In this document: positions 20,501 through 29,780 of the stretch, one piece after another
Layout of the letters: each line of letters begins with the position of its first letter
Numbering within the stretch: position 1 is the stretch's first letter
DNA from: a virus
Length of the DNA stretch: 64,000 bases
Strand: one strand, 5' to 3'
IMG/VR virus record: IMGVR_UViG_3300042291_002084
Location: 1 to 64,000 of that record
Translations under genes and position numbers: made by a program
Notes under the pieces: model-generated
Databases searched by the model: none
What the model was told of the DNA's origin: nothing
What the model saw: only the letters and a program-made list of their open reading frames with translations

Positions 20501-23263
20501 AGTGCTGATGCTACATTACAATCTAATATTGATGAACAAGCTGCAAAAATTGAAGCTATTCTTGAAGGATCTGATGTTGACTTAAATCAATTTCGTGAAG
20601 TAGTTGCTTTTGTTGAAAGTATTGATTTAACAAATGATGATGCTTTATTGACTGCTATTACTAATATCAATTCTGCGATTGATTCCGAAGTTGCTGATAG
20701 AGTTGCTGATGTTGATGCTGAAGAAGCTAGAGCTATTGCTGCTGAAGCTGCATTGGATGCCGCTAAATTAAATTTAGCTGGTGGTACTATGAGTGGTGGT
20801 ATTAATATGGCTGAAAATACTATTGACAATGTATCAGTATTAACAACTAATGATTTTTATACTAATGGTATCGCATCAAAAGCTGTAGGAGGAGAAGTAT
20901 ATTTGCTTTCACCAGTTAATGCTAATGGTAATAGTATTGTTTCGTTACCAGCACCAACTAACGATGGTGATGCTGCTAACAAATTGTATGTTGATACAGA
21001 ATCTACAAGAGCACTTGCTGCTGAAGCTGCTAAATTAAATTTAGCTGGTGGTACAATGACTGGTGGTATTAATCTGGGTGGGAATGCTATTAGTGATATT
21101 TATGAACTATATTCGCAATACATATATACAAAAGGATTAAGGGCACTTGTTGGTAGTAATATTTTCCTTTCTGACAATTTAGATGCTGGTGAATATAGGA
21201 GAGTAATCAACTTACCTGCGCCAATTAACGGTGGAGATGCTACTAATAAAACTTATGTTGATGCTGTCGATGCTCAATTATCTTCCGACTTAGCTGACTT
21301 ACAAACTTATGTTGATACAACAGTTGATTCTGCTATTACTACGTTAACGACTGATTTAGCTACTGAAACTGCTGCAAGAATCGCTGACGTTGATGCTGAA
21401 GAAGCTAGAGCTATCGCTGCTGAAGGTGTATTAGATGCTGCATTAGATGCTTATAAACTTTCTACTGACTCTACTATTTCACAAGTACATAGTTTACATA
21501 CTGCTGCTGAAGGTGTATTACAATCTAATATTACTGCTGAAGCTAATGAAAGAGCTGCAGAAGATATCACTTTACAAGGTAATATTGATATTGAAGCTAC
21601 GAGAGCACAAGCTGCAGAAACTGCTATTGCTTCTGACTTAGGTACAGAAACTGCTGCAAGAATTGCTGGAGATTCTGCTGAAGAGGCTAGAGCAACTGCT
21701 GCTGAATTCTTATTAACTTCTAATTTATCTAATGAAGTTTCTAGAGCTACTGCAGCTGAAGGAGTATTACAATCTAATATTGATACTGAAACTGCAAGAA
21801 TAGATGCTATACTTGTTGGTGCTTCTGCTAATGCTGATAATTTCGCTAAAATCGTTACGTTAATCAATTCTGTTGATACTGAAAACGATACTGCATTTGC
21901 TTCGTATGTACTTGCTAACGATGCTGCTTTATCTGCTGAAGTTACTAGAGCAACTACTGCTGAAGGAGTATTATCTACTGATTTAACGACTGAAGTTACT
22001 CGTGCTACTGCTGCGGAAGGTGTACTAACTACTGATTTAGCTACTGAAGTTACTCGCGCTACTGCTGCTGACGCTACATTAACTGCTGCGATATCTGCTG
22101 AAGAAGTTTCAAGAATTGCTGGAGATTCTGCTTTACAATCATCATTGAATAATGAAATTGCAGATAGGATCGCTGCTGCACAAGCTGCACAAGTTGCTAT
22201 TGGTGCTGAAGTTACTAGAGCAACTGCTGCGGAAGGAGTATTAACTTCTGCTGTGTCTGCGGAAATCGCTAGAGCTGAAGCTGCTGAATCGGTATTAACT
22301 ACTAATTTAGCTACTGAAGTTACTGCTAGAGGAGTTGCAGATTCTGAATTATCTAACCGCATTTCCCCTATGGAAGAAATTCTTGAATTTAAAAAAGAAT
22401 TTATTTACGAAAATAATGCACAAGTATTTGCTAACGGCCAACCAGGCTTAGAAGATGCTCAACTACGTGATGGTTGGTACTATCAGAACACGGTTGCAGG
22501 TCAAAAAATTAACTGGTACTTCTTTGATGGTGTAAACCATGCAAACATTGCTTTAGGTAATTTCTCAGCATATGCGGTAATGACTTTTGATTCTGATGCT
22601 AGTTCACCAATCTTGTCTGTATACACAATGCCAACAGGCTCAGGTGATGTTATCCCTGGATTTGCACATTCAAGCCTAGCCTATGGTAATCTAAACGCGA
22701 CTCCAGTTGTTGGTAAAAAATACCTAGTCTACTTTGGTCAAAACCCTACAATTAACCCAGAGCTTCCGAGAATTCAGCTTTCACTTTCAGTAGGATCCTC
22801 TAATGGTGATATGAATCCATTAGAAAGAGTTTCAACCGCAGCGTTTGGTTCTAATTCAGGTGCAGCTGTAAATAATGTTAAGTTTATGGTTGAGTCTGTA
22901 GGTGTATATTCTCCAGATTTTAAAGGAGAAGCTAAACTTAGAATTAGAAAAGCAAGTTTTACTAATTTAGCTACAGAAGTTGCTAGAGCTCAAGCTGCTG
23001 AATTAATACTAACAAATGATTTTGCTAATATCTATAGTAAAAAAGTTGCAATTACTGGAACACCAAATGGAGTTTTAACTACGTTCACATTAGCATTACC
23101 TGTTAGAATTGGATCAGAGATGATTTATATAAGCGGTTTGTTAATGGAAGAAGGCGCAGATTATACTACGATTATCACTTCTGGTAAAGTTACTGGCGTC
23201 GAATTCCTAGATGCACCATCTACTGAAATGAAAGTTAGAGCATACGGTGTTTGTGGAATTTAA
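17546..23263 (+). CDS. giant tail-fibre protein, 1905 aa
   Basis: Very long repetitive protein. Most of residues 40-1560 are Ala/Glu-rich heptad-like coiled coil (recurrent Ala-Ala-Glu, Ala-Arg-Ile-Ala). A 35-residue module (Ile-Leu-Glu-Gly-Ser-Asp-Val-Asp-Leu-Asn-Gln-Phe) occurs five times plus one diverged copy. Four copies of a beta module run from Leu-Asn-Leu-Ala-Gly-Gly-Thr-Met to Asn-Gly-Gly-Asp-Ala-Ala-Asn-Lys. Residues 1600-1830 form a non-repetitive, lectin-like globular domain, and a short end domain is shared with 16574-16969. This is typical of trimeric long tail fibres; the globular end probably contacts the receptor. Near-identical DNA repeats allow length change by recombination. 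Confidence 0.85.
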   Translation: MAKTKIILNRQSDLILNSAQIVQPVGIVKSDLPGLVDDLSSLGTAIDAEESSRIAAISSEETARIAADSGLSSEISVERVRINTILSGSDVNLNQFKEVVDFVNSIDLANDNALLAAVTDITSDLTAESARALAAESTLTTDLSSEVSARISAVSDEESARIAGDNSLASDLADEMSARIAADDQLSSDLADLQTYVDTTVNSAISTLTSDLTDETSARIADVNAEETRALAAEAALQSAIDAETAARIAADETLDDKIADIISNSNAPIVDSFTEMVASLEAEITRAEAAEMEISINLTEEETRALAAEVVLQDAIDAEETRATAAEAVLQAAIDAETAARIAADETLDDKIADIISNTNAPIVDSFTEMVASLDTEIARAEAAEDVLTNNLDAEVTRATDAEAALDAAKLNLAGGTMSGAIDMNGNSINDVNNITANNTTSGTVSVNNLFDLDAGAIYFGNNLDGDNAQTIINLPLPTNGGDAANKAYVDAQALRIDAILEGSDVDLNQFKEVVDFVQSIDLSNDEALMNAMINIETSIAQETADRETADSVIEDIISTLDQTLTSNISTLTSTLDTEISERISAIDSVESSISDLSDSLDSSVITINDSINGVSIDLSDEVIRATAAETLLQSNIDDQALRITTILEGSDVDLNQFKEVVDFVNSIDLTNDEALMNAMINIEDSIAQETSSRESADLVIEDMISSLDLSLSSNMSILTNTVDTEIADRISAIETVETSISDLTTTLDASIMTINDSINGVASDVSAEEARAIAAETALQTSINTQAEAISAILEGSDVDLNQFREVVAFVESIDLTNDEALMNAVVNIETSISQETGDREAADSVISDTISSLDQTLTSNISTLTSTLDTEIADRISAIESVEDAISDVSDSLDSSVIFINDSINGKLDVTGGYMTGDINMSGGYNINNAFRVNADGINTNKLNSPNNNIELAVPLNTQGNAITNLPAPTNGGDAANKTYVDSADATLQSNIDEQAAKIEAILEGSDVDLNQFREVVAFVESIDLTNDDALLTAITNINSAIDSEVADRVADVDAEEARAIAAEAALDAAKLNLAGGTMSGGINMAENTIDNVSVLTTNDFYTNGIASKAVGGEVYLLSPVNANGNSIVSLPAPTNDGDAANKLYVDTESTRALAAEAAKLNLAGGTMTGGINLGGNAISDIYELYSQYIYTKGLRALVGSNIFLSDNLDAGEYRRVINLPAPINGGDATNKTYVDAVDAQLSSDLADLQTYVDTTVDSAITTLTTDLATETAARIADVDAEEARAIAAEGVLDAALDAYKLSTDSTISQVHSLHTAAEGVLQSNITAEANERAAEDITLQGNIDIEATRAQAAETAIASDLGTETAARIAGDSAEEARATAAEFLLTSNLSNEVSRATAAEGVLQSNIDTETARIDAILVGASANADNFAKIVTLINSVDTENDTAFASYVLANDAALSAEVTRATTAEGVLSTDLTTEVTRATAAEGVLTTDLATEVTRATAADATLTAAISAEEVSRIAGDSALQSSLNNEIADRIAAAQAAQVAIGAEVTRATAAEGVLTSAVSAEIARAEAAESVLTTNLATEVTARGVADSELSNRISPMEEILEFKKEFIYENNAQVFANGQPGLEDAQLRDGWYYQNTVAGQKINWYFFDGVNHANIALGNFSAYAVMTFDSDASSPILSVYTMPTGSGDVIPGFAHSSLAYGNLNATPVVGKKYLVYFGQNPTINPELPRIQLSLSVGSSNGDMNPLERVSTAAFGSNSGAAVNNVKFMVESVGVYSPDFKGEAKLRIRKASFTNLATEVARAQAAELILTNDFANIYSKKVAITGTPNGVLTTFTLALPVRIGSEMIYISGLLMEEGADYTTIITSGKVTGVEFLDAPSTEMKVRAYGVCGI

Positions 23264-23345
23264 AAATACTTTGTATAAAATAATTCACACAAATAGTTTG
23301 ACTATTTAAAGTCAAATTTTAAATAAATAAAAAAAACATTTAAAA

Positions 23346-25919
23346 ATGGAAAATTTTAACACTTACCAACAAGTGATTGATGCATTAAAAGCAGCTTACG
23401 TTGATGCTAGAAATATTAAACGTTTAGCTAACGCTAAAAAAAGACAAGTAAATAATGCAGGTTCTTTTTTGACTAGAAAAGAAAATGAGAAGGAGTCTTT
23501 AGAAAGTAAAGCTAATTCTGTTAAACAAGTAATGAATAGCAATACGAGTAGCTCTTTTACTGATATTCAGGATTCTAAAAACTCAATATTTAGAGAAGAT
23601 TTAACTGCATTAAGATCTAGATTAGTAGAGATCGAAAAGGAAAAGCTAAAGCTTGATGCTCGTGCACTATTAGATACTGAAGTTACGCCGGACGACTATA
23701 ATGCACTGACTGCTACTCAACTACAAACTATTGGAATGATCCAAAATATGATTGTAACTGCAATAGGCCAAACAGATACAATTTATTCTGATACTTATAC
23801 TAGTGGGAATTATTATAACCTAAAATCATCTGCAATTCCTAATTATAGTGGAGGTAATCATGGAGATGTAGAAGATTATTATATGCAATTAGTGGCGAAA
23901 TTCGAAAATTTATGTGTTGATACACAAACAAAATTCGAAGATTTAATGCAAGCGTATTTTGGGATAACTACTAGTTGTAGAGATAAAAAAGAGGATATTT
24001 ATTATTTCGTTACTGGTATTGAAGTTACTAAAGGTCAATTAGCTTTATTATTAGAAAATGGAGGTACTGAATCAGAGATATCCGCTAAAGAAACTGAGAT
24101 TGATGCATATAAAAATAATATATTAATTGCTGCAGAATATTTAAAAATGGATATCGAAGCTTTTGACTTGTTTGATAGTAAATTCGTTTTACTTGTTGAA
24201 GAATATTTCGATGCTATATCAGATGCCTATACAGATTTATTATCTTATTGGCAAAATAATGAAAGCTATATAACTCACAAGGGATTTAGAGATCCTCAAA
24301 TGAAATCCCAAGAATTATTATTTGATATTATTGGAGTGTTTTTTAATAAAATGGAAACTATTTTCGGACAGGTCAATGGTATATCTCCTTATACTTATAT
24401 GGAAGATAAATTAAAATGGGCATTAGAATTAGATACTGATGCAAAAAGAGAGTTTGAAAGTAAATCATTAGATCAATATCATCTTGTATCTCCATATAAT
24501 TTGACTGAGAATTATAATGAAAATGGAGTGGAAGGAAGAAGAATTCGTAGAGAGGTTCCTATGGACAAGGCTGCGGCTATACTTCACTATGTCGGATCCT
24601 TACACGATGCATTCAGTGATTATATTCAAACAGAAGCGGAACGTCAGCAATATACGTCCAACTTAAATCTGTGGATAAATGAATATTCCGGTGCATTGAG
24701 TGAATGGAATACAATAAGTACTGCACATGCGGCGAGTGTATTAGAATACTTGAATACTGACGATGAAACTATGAAATTAGCTAATCGTAGATATACTGGT
24801 ACTCCTGAACAAGAAGCTGCTCTTCAAGCTGCTACTGAAGCTAAAATTAATGCTCAACTTGATTTGTTATATGCGGATAATTCGGTAACAGAAACTGCTA
24901 GTAGTCGTGCTCGATATATGGCGATATTCCCTGAGTTTTATTCTACATTTACTCCATTGTATGCGGATTGGAGACCTTCTTTAGAAGCTAGACTATTATT
25001 GACACCAACTCATAATTCTTTACTCGATGCAAAGAATACTGCAGAATCCACATTAAATTCCATAATTGATACTGTAGGTGTAGATGGACCTGGATATGCT
25101 GAAGCACTTCAAAATTTCACAGAAGCTGAAGCTGCATATGCTGCATTTGTTATTATAGGTGGTGAATGGGATTCTACTTACCAATTTGAGATAGCTAAAT
25201 TTCAACCATTAAGAGATTATATAAATAGTGTTGAATTACCTGAATACTCAAATTTAGGCTTTGTGACAGGTCAGGCCCTTCTTCATATCGAAGATTTATA
25301 TGAAGATGTTCAAAAAGCTAAAGCTGCTACTGATGTTGATTTAACGCAAAAAATTGTCGAAGTTTCCACGCTTGAAAGTAATATGACTGCTATATATGCA
25401 TCTGGCGCAGATATGCTTTCCGCTTTCAGAACGTTACGTCCTGAGTTAAATAGAATAGAGAAGCTAACTCAAGATTTAAGTAAATTAAGATTTGCGCAAG
25501 AACGTTATTTAGGCGAAATCGTTGCTAAACTTGGTGGACATGTTAACTTATTGAATAATTTACCATCTACTGAAGTTATGTTACAAAATGGAATAGATTT
25601 CCTTACATCTGAAAGTAATTATGCATTCAATACGCATAAAGATAAAGTTGCTACTTACTTCAATACAGCTAAAGCAGAATCAATTCATTATAGTTACTTT
25701 CCTATGCAAAATGAATTATGTCCTTCTGAATTGCCTGCAAATTTGATACTTGATGGAGATATTCTACTTTATATTAAAAACAACCAAGGATTATCTAGAA
25801 TTAACGTGAATTATCGTGAAACTTTAAAAACGTATACTCGACAATCGGTTAGCGTCAATTTTGCAAATCAAGCTATCGCATATGTTAATGATGGAGGATC
25901 ATTTACTGCATGGTCATAA
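23346..25919 (+). CDS. large fibre-associated protein, 857 aa (paralogue A)
   Basis: Starts MENFN-TYQQVI and is homologous along much of its length to the next gene (1179 aa). Composition is helical and charged, rich in Ala, Glu, Asn and Tyr, with no signal peptide, and looks like a long rod or coiled structure. A shared landmark, Tyr-Thr-Gly-Thr-x-Glu-Gln, lies near residue 484. Its end has beta character. Following the fibre gene in the same direction, it is probably a second fibre, tail-sheath appendage or host-adhesion protein; no family recognised. Confidence 0.65.
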   Translation: MENFNTYQQVIDALKAAYVDARNIKRLANAKKRQVNNAGSFLTRKENEKESLESKANSVKQVMNSNTSSSFTDIQDSKNSIFREDLTALRSRLVEIEKEKLKLDARALLDTEVTPDDYNALTATQLQTIGMIQNMIVTAIGQTDTIYSDTYTSGNYYNLKSSAIPNYSGGNHGDVEDYYMQLVAKFENLCVDTQTKFEDLMQAYFGITTSCRDKKEDIYYFVTGIEVTKGQLALLLENGGTESEISAKETEIDAYKNNILIAAEYLKMDIEAFDLFDSKFVLLVEEYFDAISDAYTDLLSYWQNNESYITHKGFRDPQMKSQELLFDIIGVFFNKMETIFGQVNGISPYTYMEDKLKWALELDTDAKREFESKSLDQYHLVSPYNLTENYNENGVEGRRIRREVPMDKAAAILHYVGSLHDAFSDYIQTEAERQQYTSNLNLWINEYSGALSEWNTISTAHAASVLEYLNTDDETMKLANRRYTGTPEQEAALQAATEAKINAQLDLLYADNSVTETASSRARYMAIFPEFYSTFTPLYADWRPSLEARLLLTPTHNSLLDAKNTAESTLNSIIDTVGVDGPGYAEALQNFTEAEAAYAAFVIIGGEWDSTYQFEIAKFQPLRDYINSVELPEYSNLGFVTGQALLHIEDLYEDVQKAKAATDVDLTQKIVEVSTLESNMTAIYASGADMLSAFRTLRPELNRIEKLTQDLSKLRFAQERYLGEIVAKLGGHVNLLNNLPSTEVMLQNGIDFLTSESNYAFNTHKDKVATYFNTAKAESIHYSYFPMQNELCPSELPANLILDGDILLYIKNNQGLSRINVNYRETLKTYTRQSVSVNFANQAIAYVNDGGSFTAWS

Positions 25920-25938
25920 ATTAATCTAATAAGCAAAA

Positions 25939-25968
25939 AGAGTGGAGTTTTAAACTCCACTCCTTTTT
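25939..25968 (+). terminator. intrinsic terminator
   Basis: AGTGGAGTTT-aa-AACTCCACT type perfect stem followed by CCTTTTT. Confidence 0.85.
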
Positions 25969-25987
25969 AAAATAAAAAAACCATAAA

Positions 25988-28900
25988 ATGGAAAATTTTA
26001 ACAATTATCAACAAGTTATTAATGCTCTTAAAGCTGAGTATGTTAATGCTAGAAATCTTAAAAGAGTAGCTAACACTGCGCGCAGAGCAACTATAAACGC
26101 GGCTTCATTTAAAAATAGAAAAGAAAATGAGAAAACGACATTAGAAAATAGAGTAGATTCTATTGAAACTGCTTTGAATAGTACGTTATCTAATGCTATT
26201 AGTGAAGCTGATCTAAAAAAATGGGCAGATTTAAAATCTAAATTATCCGAACTGAAGGGTAAATTAGAACATATAGAGAACGAAGAGTATTTATTAGTAC
26301 GATCATTTGACGTGGCTCCTTGGGATTATTCAGAAGTTTCTGATATAGATTCTAATAGTTTTACTATGCTTAAAAATCTATTAACTACTGCTATCAGTGA
26401 TGCTGAAATAGCTATAAATAATGCATATGGAGAGGATTATTATGATATTCAACAATCAACAAAATTCCGTTATTCTGATAAAAAGTTTACTGATTCCGAA
26501 CTTATGTCTAAGCATAGCGAAAAGAAAGCTGTTTTAGATGGATTATTTCAAAAAGCTGAAGATGCAATTACTGAATATACAGAAGATATGTTTGATAAAG
26601 CTAATACGGTTAACATCCTGTTTAATGATTGTGTGGATTTATCTACATCGTTGGCTGGCGCTAAAGAATATTTAGCAAACTTATTAGTTTCTGGTGGAGC
26701 TCAATCCTATATAGATGATGCAGAAGAAGATATTGAATCATATAAATCGCAAATGATTAATCGTGCACATGAATTAAAATTAGCTAAAGAAAAATTGATT
26801 GAGTGGACAGTAGCTAGATTTAATATTGTTGCTGAATATATTGAAGATGCAAGAGATTATGCTAATCAGGAATATTATGATTTTGTAGATGATAATAGTC
26901 AACTCCTAAGAGATGAAGTAGCAGGTAGACCTGAATACTTAGATTGGAGAACTACTAAACTTTATTATTCTTTATTCGATTCATTAGCTACATCTTCTAA
27001 TATCCAAGGATTAAACCTAAATGAATTCAATGAAATTCAATCGCAGTTGGATTCTGTTAGAACCGACCTATTTAATGTAGATAATCGTGTGGTTAAAAAT
27101 TCACAGAGAATAGGCATTTTACAAAATCCTAATAGTATGATAATAGAAAATAATGGTAAATTTGAGTTTAGTTCTGATTTTCATACATCGGATATTATTT
27201 TTTATAAGGAGCATAATGCAGCTCTAAATAGTGCGACTAGTGAATATATAACTCAAAATGTGACAAGAAATTTTAGAAAATCGGAGGTAAGAGATCTATT
27301 CTTTATTAAATCTGGTATAGCGTTAGAAAAAGCATTAAATATTACAGGGAGTATTAGAGAAGCTAAATTTGTATTGAGAAGAGCGAATAAGGAGCTTATC
27401 TGGAGTACTGAATATTACACCGGAACTCAAGAGCAACAATCCGAGTATAATAATTTTATATCAGAACATAATCCTGACTTTCAACTTTTTAATCAAAGTG
27501 AACAATCATATCATTACAATAATGCGATATATCAGTTTAATTTAGGTATTTTTGAGAACGAGTTTAACTTATTAAATACGTTAGCTGCTACAAAAACTAG
27601 CACAGAAGATTATATATCATCTCTTACTAGCTTAGAAGCAGGTGTAATTGACCAATCTTTTGCTTATGGAAACGGGTTTAATGCTCTCATTTTTTCAACG
27701 GCTATTCAATCTGATGGTAAAATATTAGTTGGTGGTCAATTTGCTGATTACAATGGAATAGGTGCAAATGGAATTACTCGATTAAACACAGATGGTTCAA
27801 TAGACACTTCTTTTGTTTACGGAACAGGGTTTAATAATTTTGTTCAGTCAATCGCTATTCAATCTGATGGTAAAATATTAGTTGGTGGTAGTTTTACAAC
27901 TTACAACGGAACAAGTGCTAATAATATAATTCGATTAAATTCAGATGGTTCAATAGACACTTCTTTTGTTTATGGTACAGGATTTAATTTAGAAGTTGAA
28001 TCAATCGCTATTCAATCTGATGGTAAAATATTAGTTGGTGGTGGTTTTACAAATTACAATGGAACAAGTGCAAATTATATTATTCGATTAAATACGGATG
28101 GTTCAGTTGATACTTCTTTTGTTTATGGTACAGGGTTTAATGCTAAAGTTAAATCAATTGATATTCAATCTGATGGTAAAGTATTATTTGGTGGTCAATT
28201 TACAACTTACAACGGAACAGGGGCATATCGTATTATTAGATTAAACTCTGATGGTTCAGTGGATACTTCTTTTGTTTATGGTACAGGGTTTGATTCTACT
28301 GTTTATTCAATGGCTATTCAATCTGATGGTAAAATAGTAGTTGCAGGTTATTTTACAGGTTACAATGGAATAGGTGCAAATGGAATTACTCGATTAAACA
28401 CAGATGGTTCAATAGACACTTCTTTCGTTTATGGTACAGGGTTTAATGGTGGTGCTTTATCAATCGCTATTCAATCTGATGGTAAAATAGTAGTTGGTGG
28501 TGATTTTTCATCTTACAACGGAACAAGTGCTAATAATATAATTCGATTAAATTCAGATGGTTCAATAGACACTTCTTTTGTTTATGGTACAGGATTTAAT
28601 TTCTATATTTTTTCAATCGCTATTCAATCTAATGGAAATATATTAGCTGGTGGTCAATTTACGACTTACAATGGAGTAAGTGCAAGTAAAATTGTAAGTT
28701 TAAATTCTATTACTGTATTTGAAAGTGATGAAGCTGAAGCAGCTTATCCAGAGGCCTTAATTTCTAGAAATGCTGCGGTAGAACAATATAATTTATTCTT
28801 AGATACTGAATTAGGAGAAAAATTGTTCGAGGAGAACTGGAATGGTAACGGCCGATCTCTTTTAGATATTAAGCGTACTTATGATAATAGCTATGCGAAT

Positions 28901-29527
28901 TATACTGCAGCTGAGGCGGCATGGAATGCTGCATTAGCTGAATTCGAAGTTCTTAAATCTCAAATGACTTTAGGTGAGCCTAGTGAATGGAGTAAAAGAC
29001 AGGCAATTAAAATAGGAACGTTTGTTAGTCTTGCAGAAGACCGATTATCAAATTTAGAAACTCTTAAGTCTGGCCATGGTTCATATTTAAATTCATTAAA
29101 GGCTAGAATAATAAATTTAATGTTAGACGTACTGTCGGTTACTGACGAGCAATTTGCGGAAAATCAACATTCTATTCTTAATAATGCGGTTAAGGATTTC
29201 TTAGAAAATGCCAACAACAATAATAAGTTAGCAATATCTATAGTAGAAAAACTACACACCGAATCAATTAAGACGACTTGCGAAGATAGGTTGTTAGCGA
29301 TGAGCTACGGGTTTAATAATACATATGAAATACCGTATAGAACATCTGGCTTATTCAGCTCAGATCAAGGACAACAACTTGGTATATTAACTGATGGTAG
29401 TTTAAGAGTTCACTATGCGACAAGTTTACTGAATATAATTAACACAAAAGTTCTTAGATTCAATCCAGACTCATTCGCTGATGCTATTATAGCTGAAGCT
29501 ACTAATGGAACTCCATTAGTACCGTAA
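25988..29527 (+). CDS. large fibre-associated protein with inserted seven-bladed beta-propeller, 1179 aa (paralogue B)
   Basis: Paralogue of the 857-aa protein: the first 60 residues align closely (MENFN-NYQQVI) and the two share the Tyr-Thr-Gly-Thr-x-Glu-Gln landmark. Residues about 551-907 are seven tandem repeats of roughly 49 residues with the core Ile-Gln-Ser-Asp-Gly-Lys-Ile-x-Val-Gly-Gly-x-Phe and Asp-Thr-Ser-Phe-x-Tyr-Gly-Thr-Gly-Phe. These are delta-60-type repeats, which build beta-propellers; seven copies would close one ring. Paralogue A lacks them. The rest is helical. Probably a surface adhesin whose propeller binds a host ligand. Confidence 0.75.
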   Translation: MENFNNYQQVINALKAEYVNARNLKRVANTARRATINAASFKNRKENEKTTLENRVDSIETALNSTLSNAISEADLKKWADLKSKLSELKGKLEHIENEEYLLVRSFDVAPWDYSEVSDIDSNSFTMLKNLLTTAISDAEIAINNAYGEDYYDIQQSTKFRYSDKKFTDSELMSKHSEKKAVLDGLFQKAEDAITEYTEDMFDKANTVNILFNDCVDLSTSLAGAKEYLANLLVSGGAQSYIDDAEEDIESYKSQMINRAHELKLAKEKLIEWTVARFNIVAEYIEDARDYANQEYYDFVDDNSQLLRDEVAGRPEYLDWRTTKLYYSLFDSLATSSNIQGLNLNEFNEIQSQLDSVRTDLFNVDNRVVKNSQRIGILQNPNSMIIENNGKFEFSSDFHTSDIIFYKEHNAALNSATSEYITQNVTRNFRKSEVRDLFFIKSGIALEKALNITGSIREAKFVLRRANKELIWSTEYYTGTQEQQSEYNNFISEHNPDFQLFNQSEQSYHYNNAIYQFNLGIFENEFNLLNTLAATKTSTEDYISSLTSLEAGVIDQSFAYGNGFNALIFSTAIQSDGKILVGGQFADYNGIGANGITRLNTDGSIDTSFVYGTGFNNFVQSIAIQSDGKILVGGSFTTYNGTSANNIIRLNSDGSIDTSFVYGTGFNLEVESIAIQSDGKILVGGGFTNYNGTSANYIIRLNTDGSVDTSFVYGTGFNAKVKSIDIQSDGKVLFGGQFTTYNGTGAYRIIRLNSDGSVDTSFVYGTGFDSTVYSMAIQSDGKIVVAGYFTGYNGIGANGITRLNTDGSIDTSFVYGTGFNGGALSIAIQSDGKIVVGGDFSSYNGTSANNIIRLNSDGSIDTSFVYGTGFNFYIFSIAIQSNGNILAGGQFTTYNGVSASKIVSLNSITVFESDEAEAAYPEALISRNAAVEQYNLFLDTELGEKLFEENWNGNGRSLLDIKRTYDNSYANYTAAEAAWNAALAEFEVLKSQMTLGEPSEWSKRQAIKIGTFVSLAEDRLSNLETLKSGHGSYLNSLKARIINLMLDVLSVTDEQFAENQHSILNNAVKDFLENANNNNKLAISIVEKLHTESIKTTCEDRLLAMSYGFNNTYEIPYRTSGLFSSDQGQQLGILTDGSLRVHYATSLLNIINTKVLRFNPDSFADAIIAEATNGTPLVP
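27640..28710 (+). repeat. seven tandem ~150-bp coding repeats (delta-60 propeller)
   Basis: The seven units inside the 1179-aa gene are nearly identical even at DNA level (for example the shared string ATTCAATCTGATGGTAAAAT), pointing to recent expansion or active gene conversion. Confidence 0.85.
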
Positions 29528-29570
29528 ATGAAGTCTAATCGTAAATTAATTTTACTAATATTAAACAGAA

Positions 29571-29602
29571 AAGAGACCTTTTACGAGGTCTCTTTTTTTT
29601 TT
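29571..29602 (+). terminator. intrinsic terminator
   Basis: AGAGACC-ttttacga-GGTCTCT followed by ten T. Ends the fibre block and faces the minus-strand J-domain gene. Confidence 0.9.
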
Positions 29603-29780
29603 AAAGTTATTTAGATAGTTTAAAATTTTAGTATGTAAATAGAAAATACTCCAAGGTATTTGAACATTACATATTATAGTTATATGTGGAATTATATTAA
29701 GGCTATATGGAAAGGCATAATTAAATATAAGTTGAATAATATAAGCAATGTCACTAGGCATTTTATAGATACTATTTGAT

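Noticed and set aside
21451-22362. Second long minus-strand open frame (303 codons) inside the fibre gene
   Set aside because: Same cause as above: repeat-driven absence of stops opposite a clear coding frame.
27640-28710. CRISPR-like or satellite repeat array
   Set aside because: The repeats are in frame, encode a propeller and have no spacers. No CRISPR array was seen in the window.
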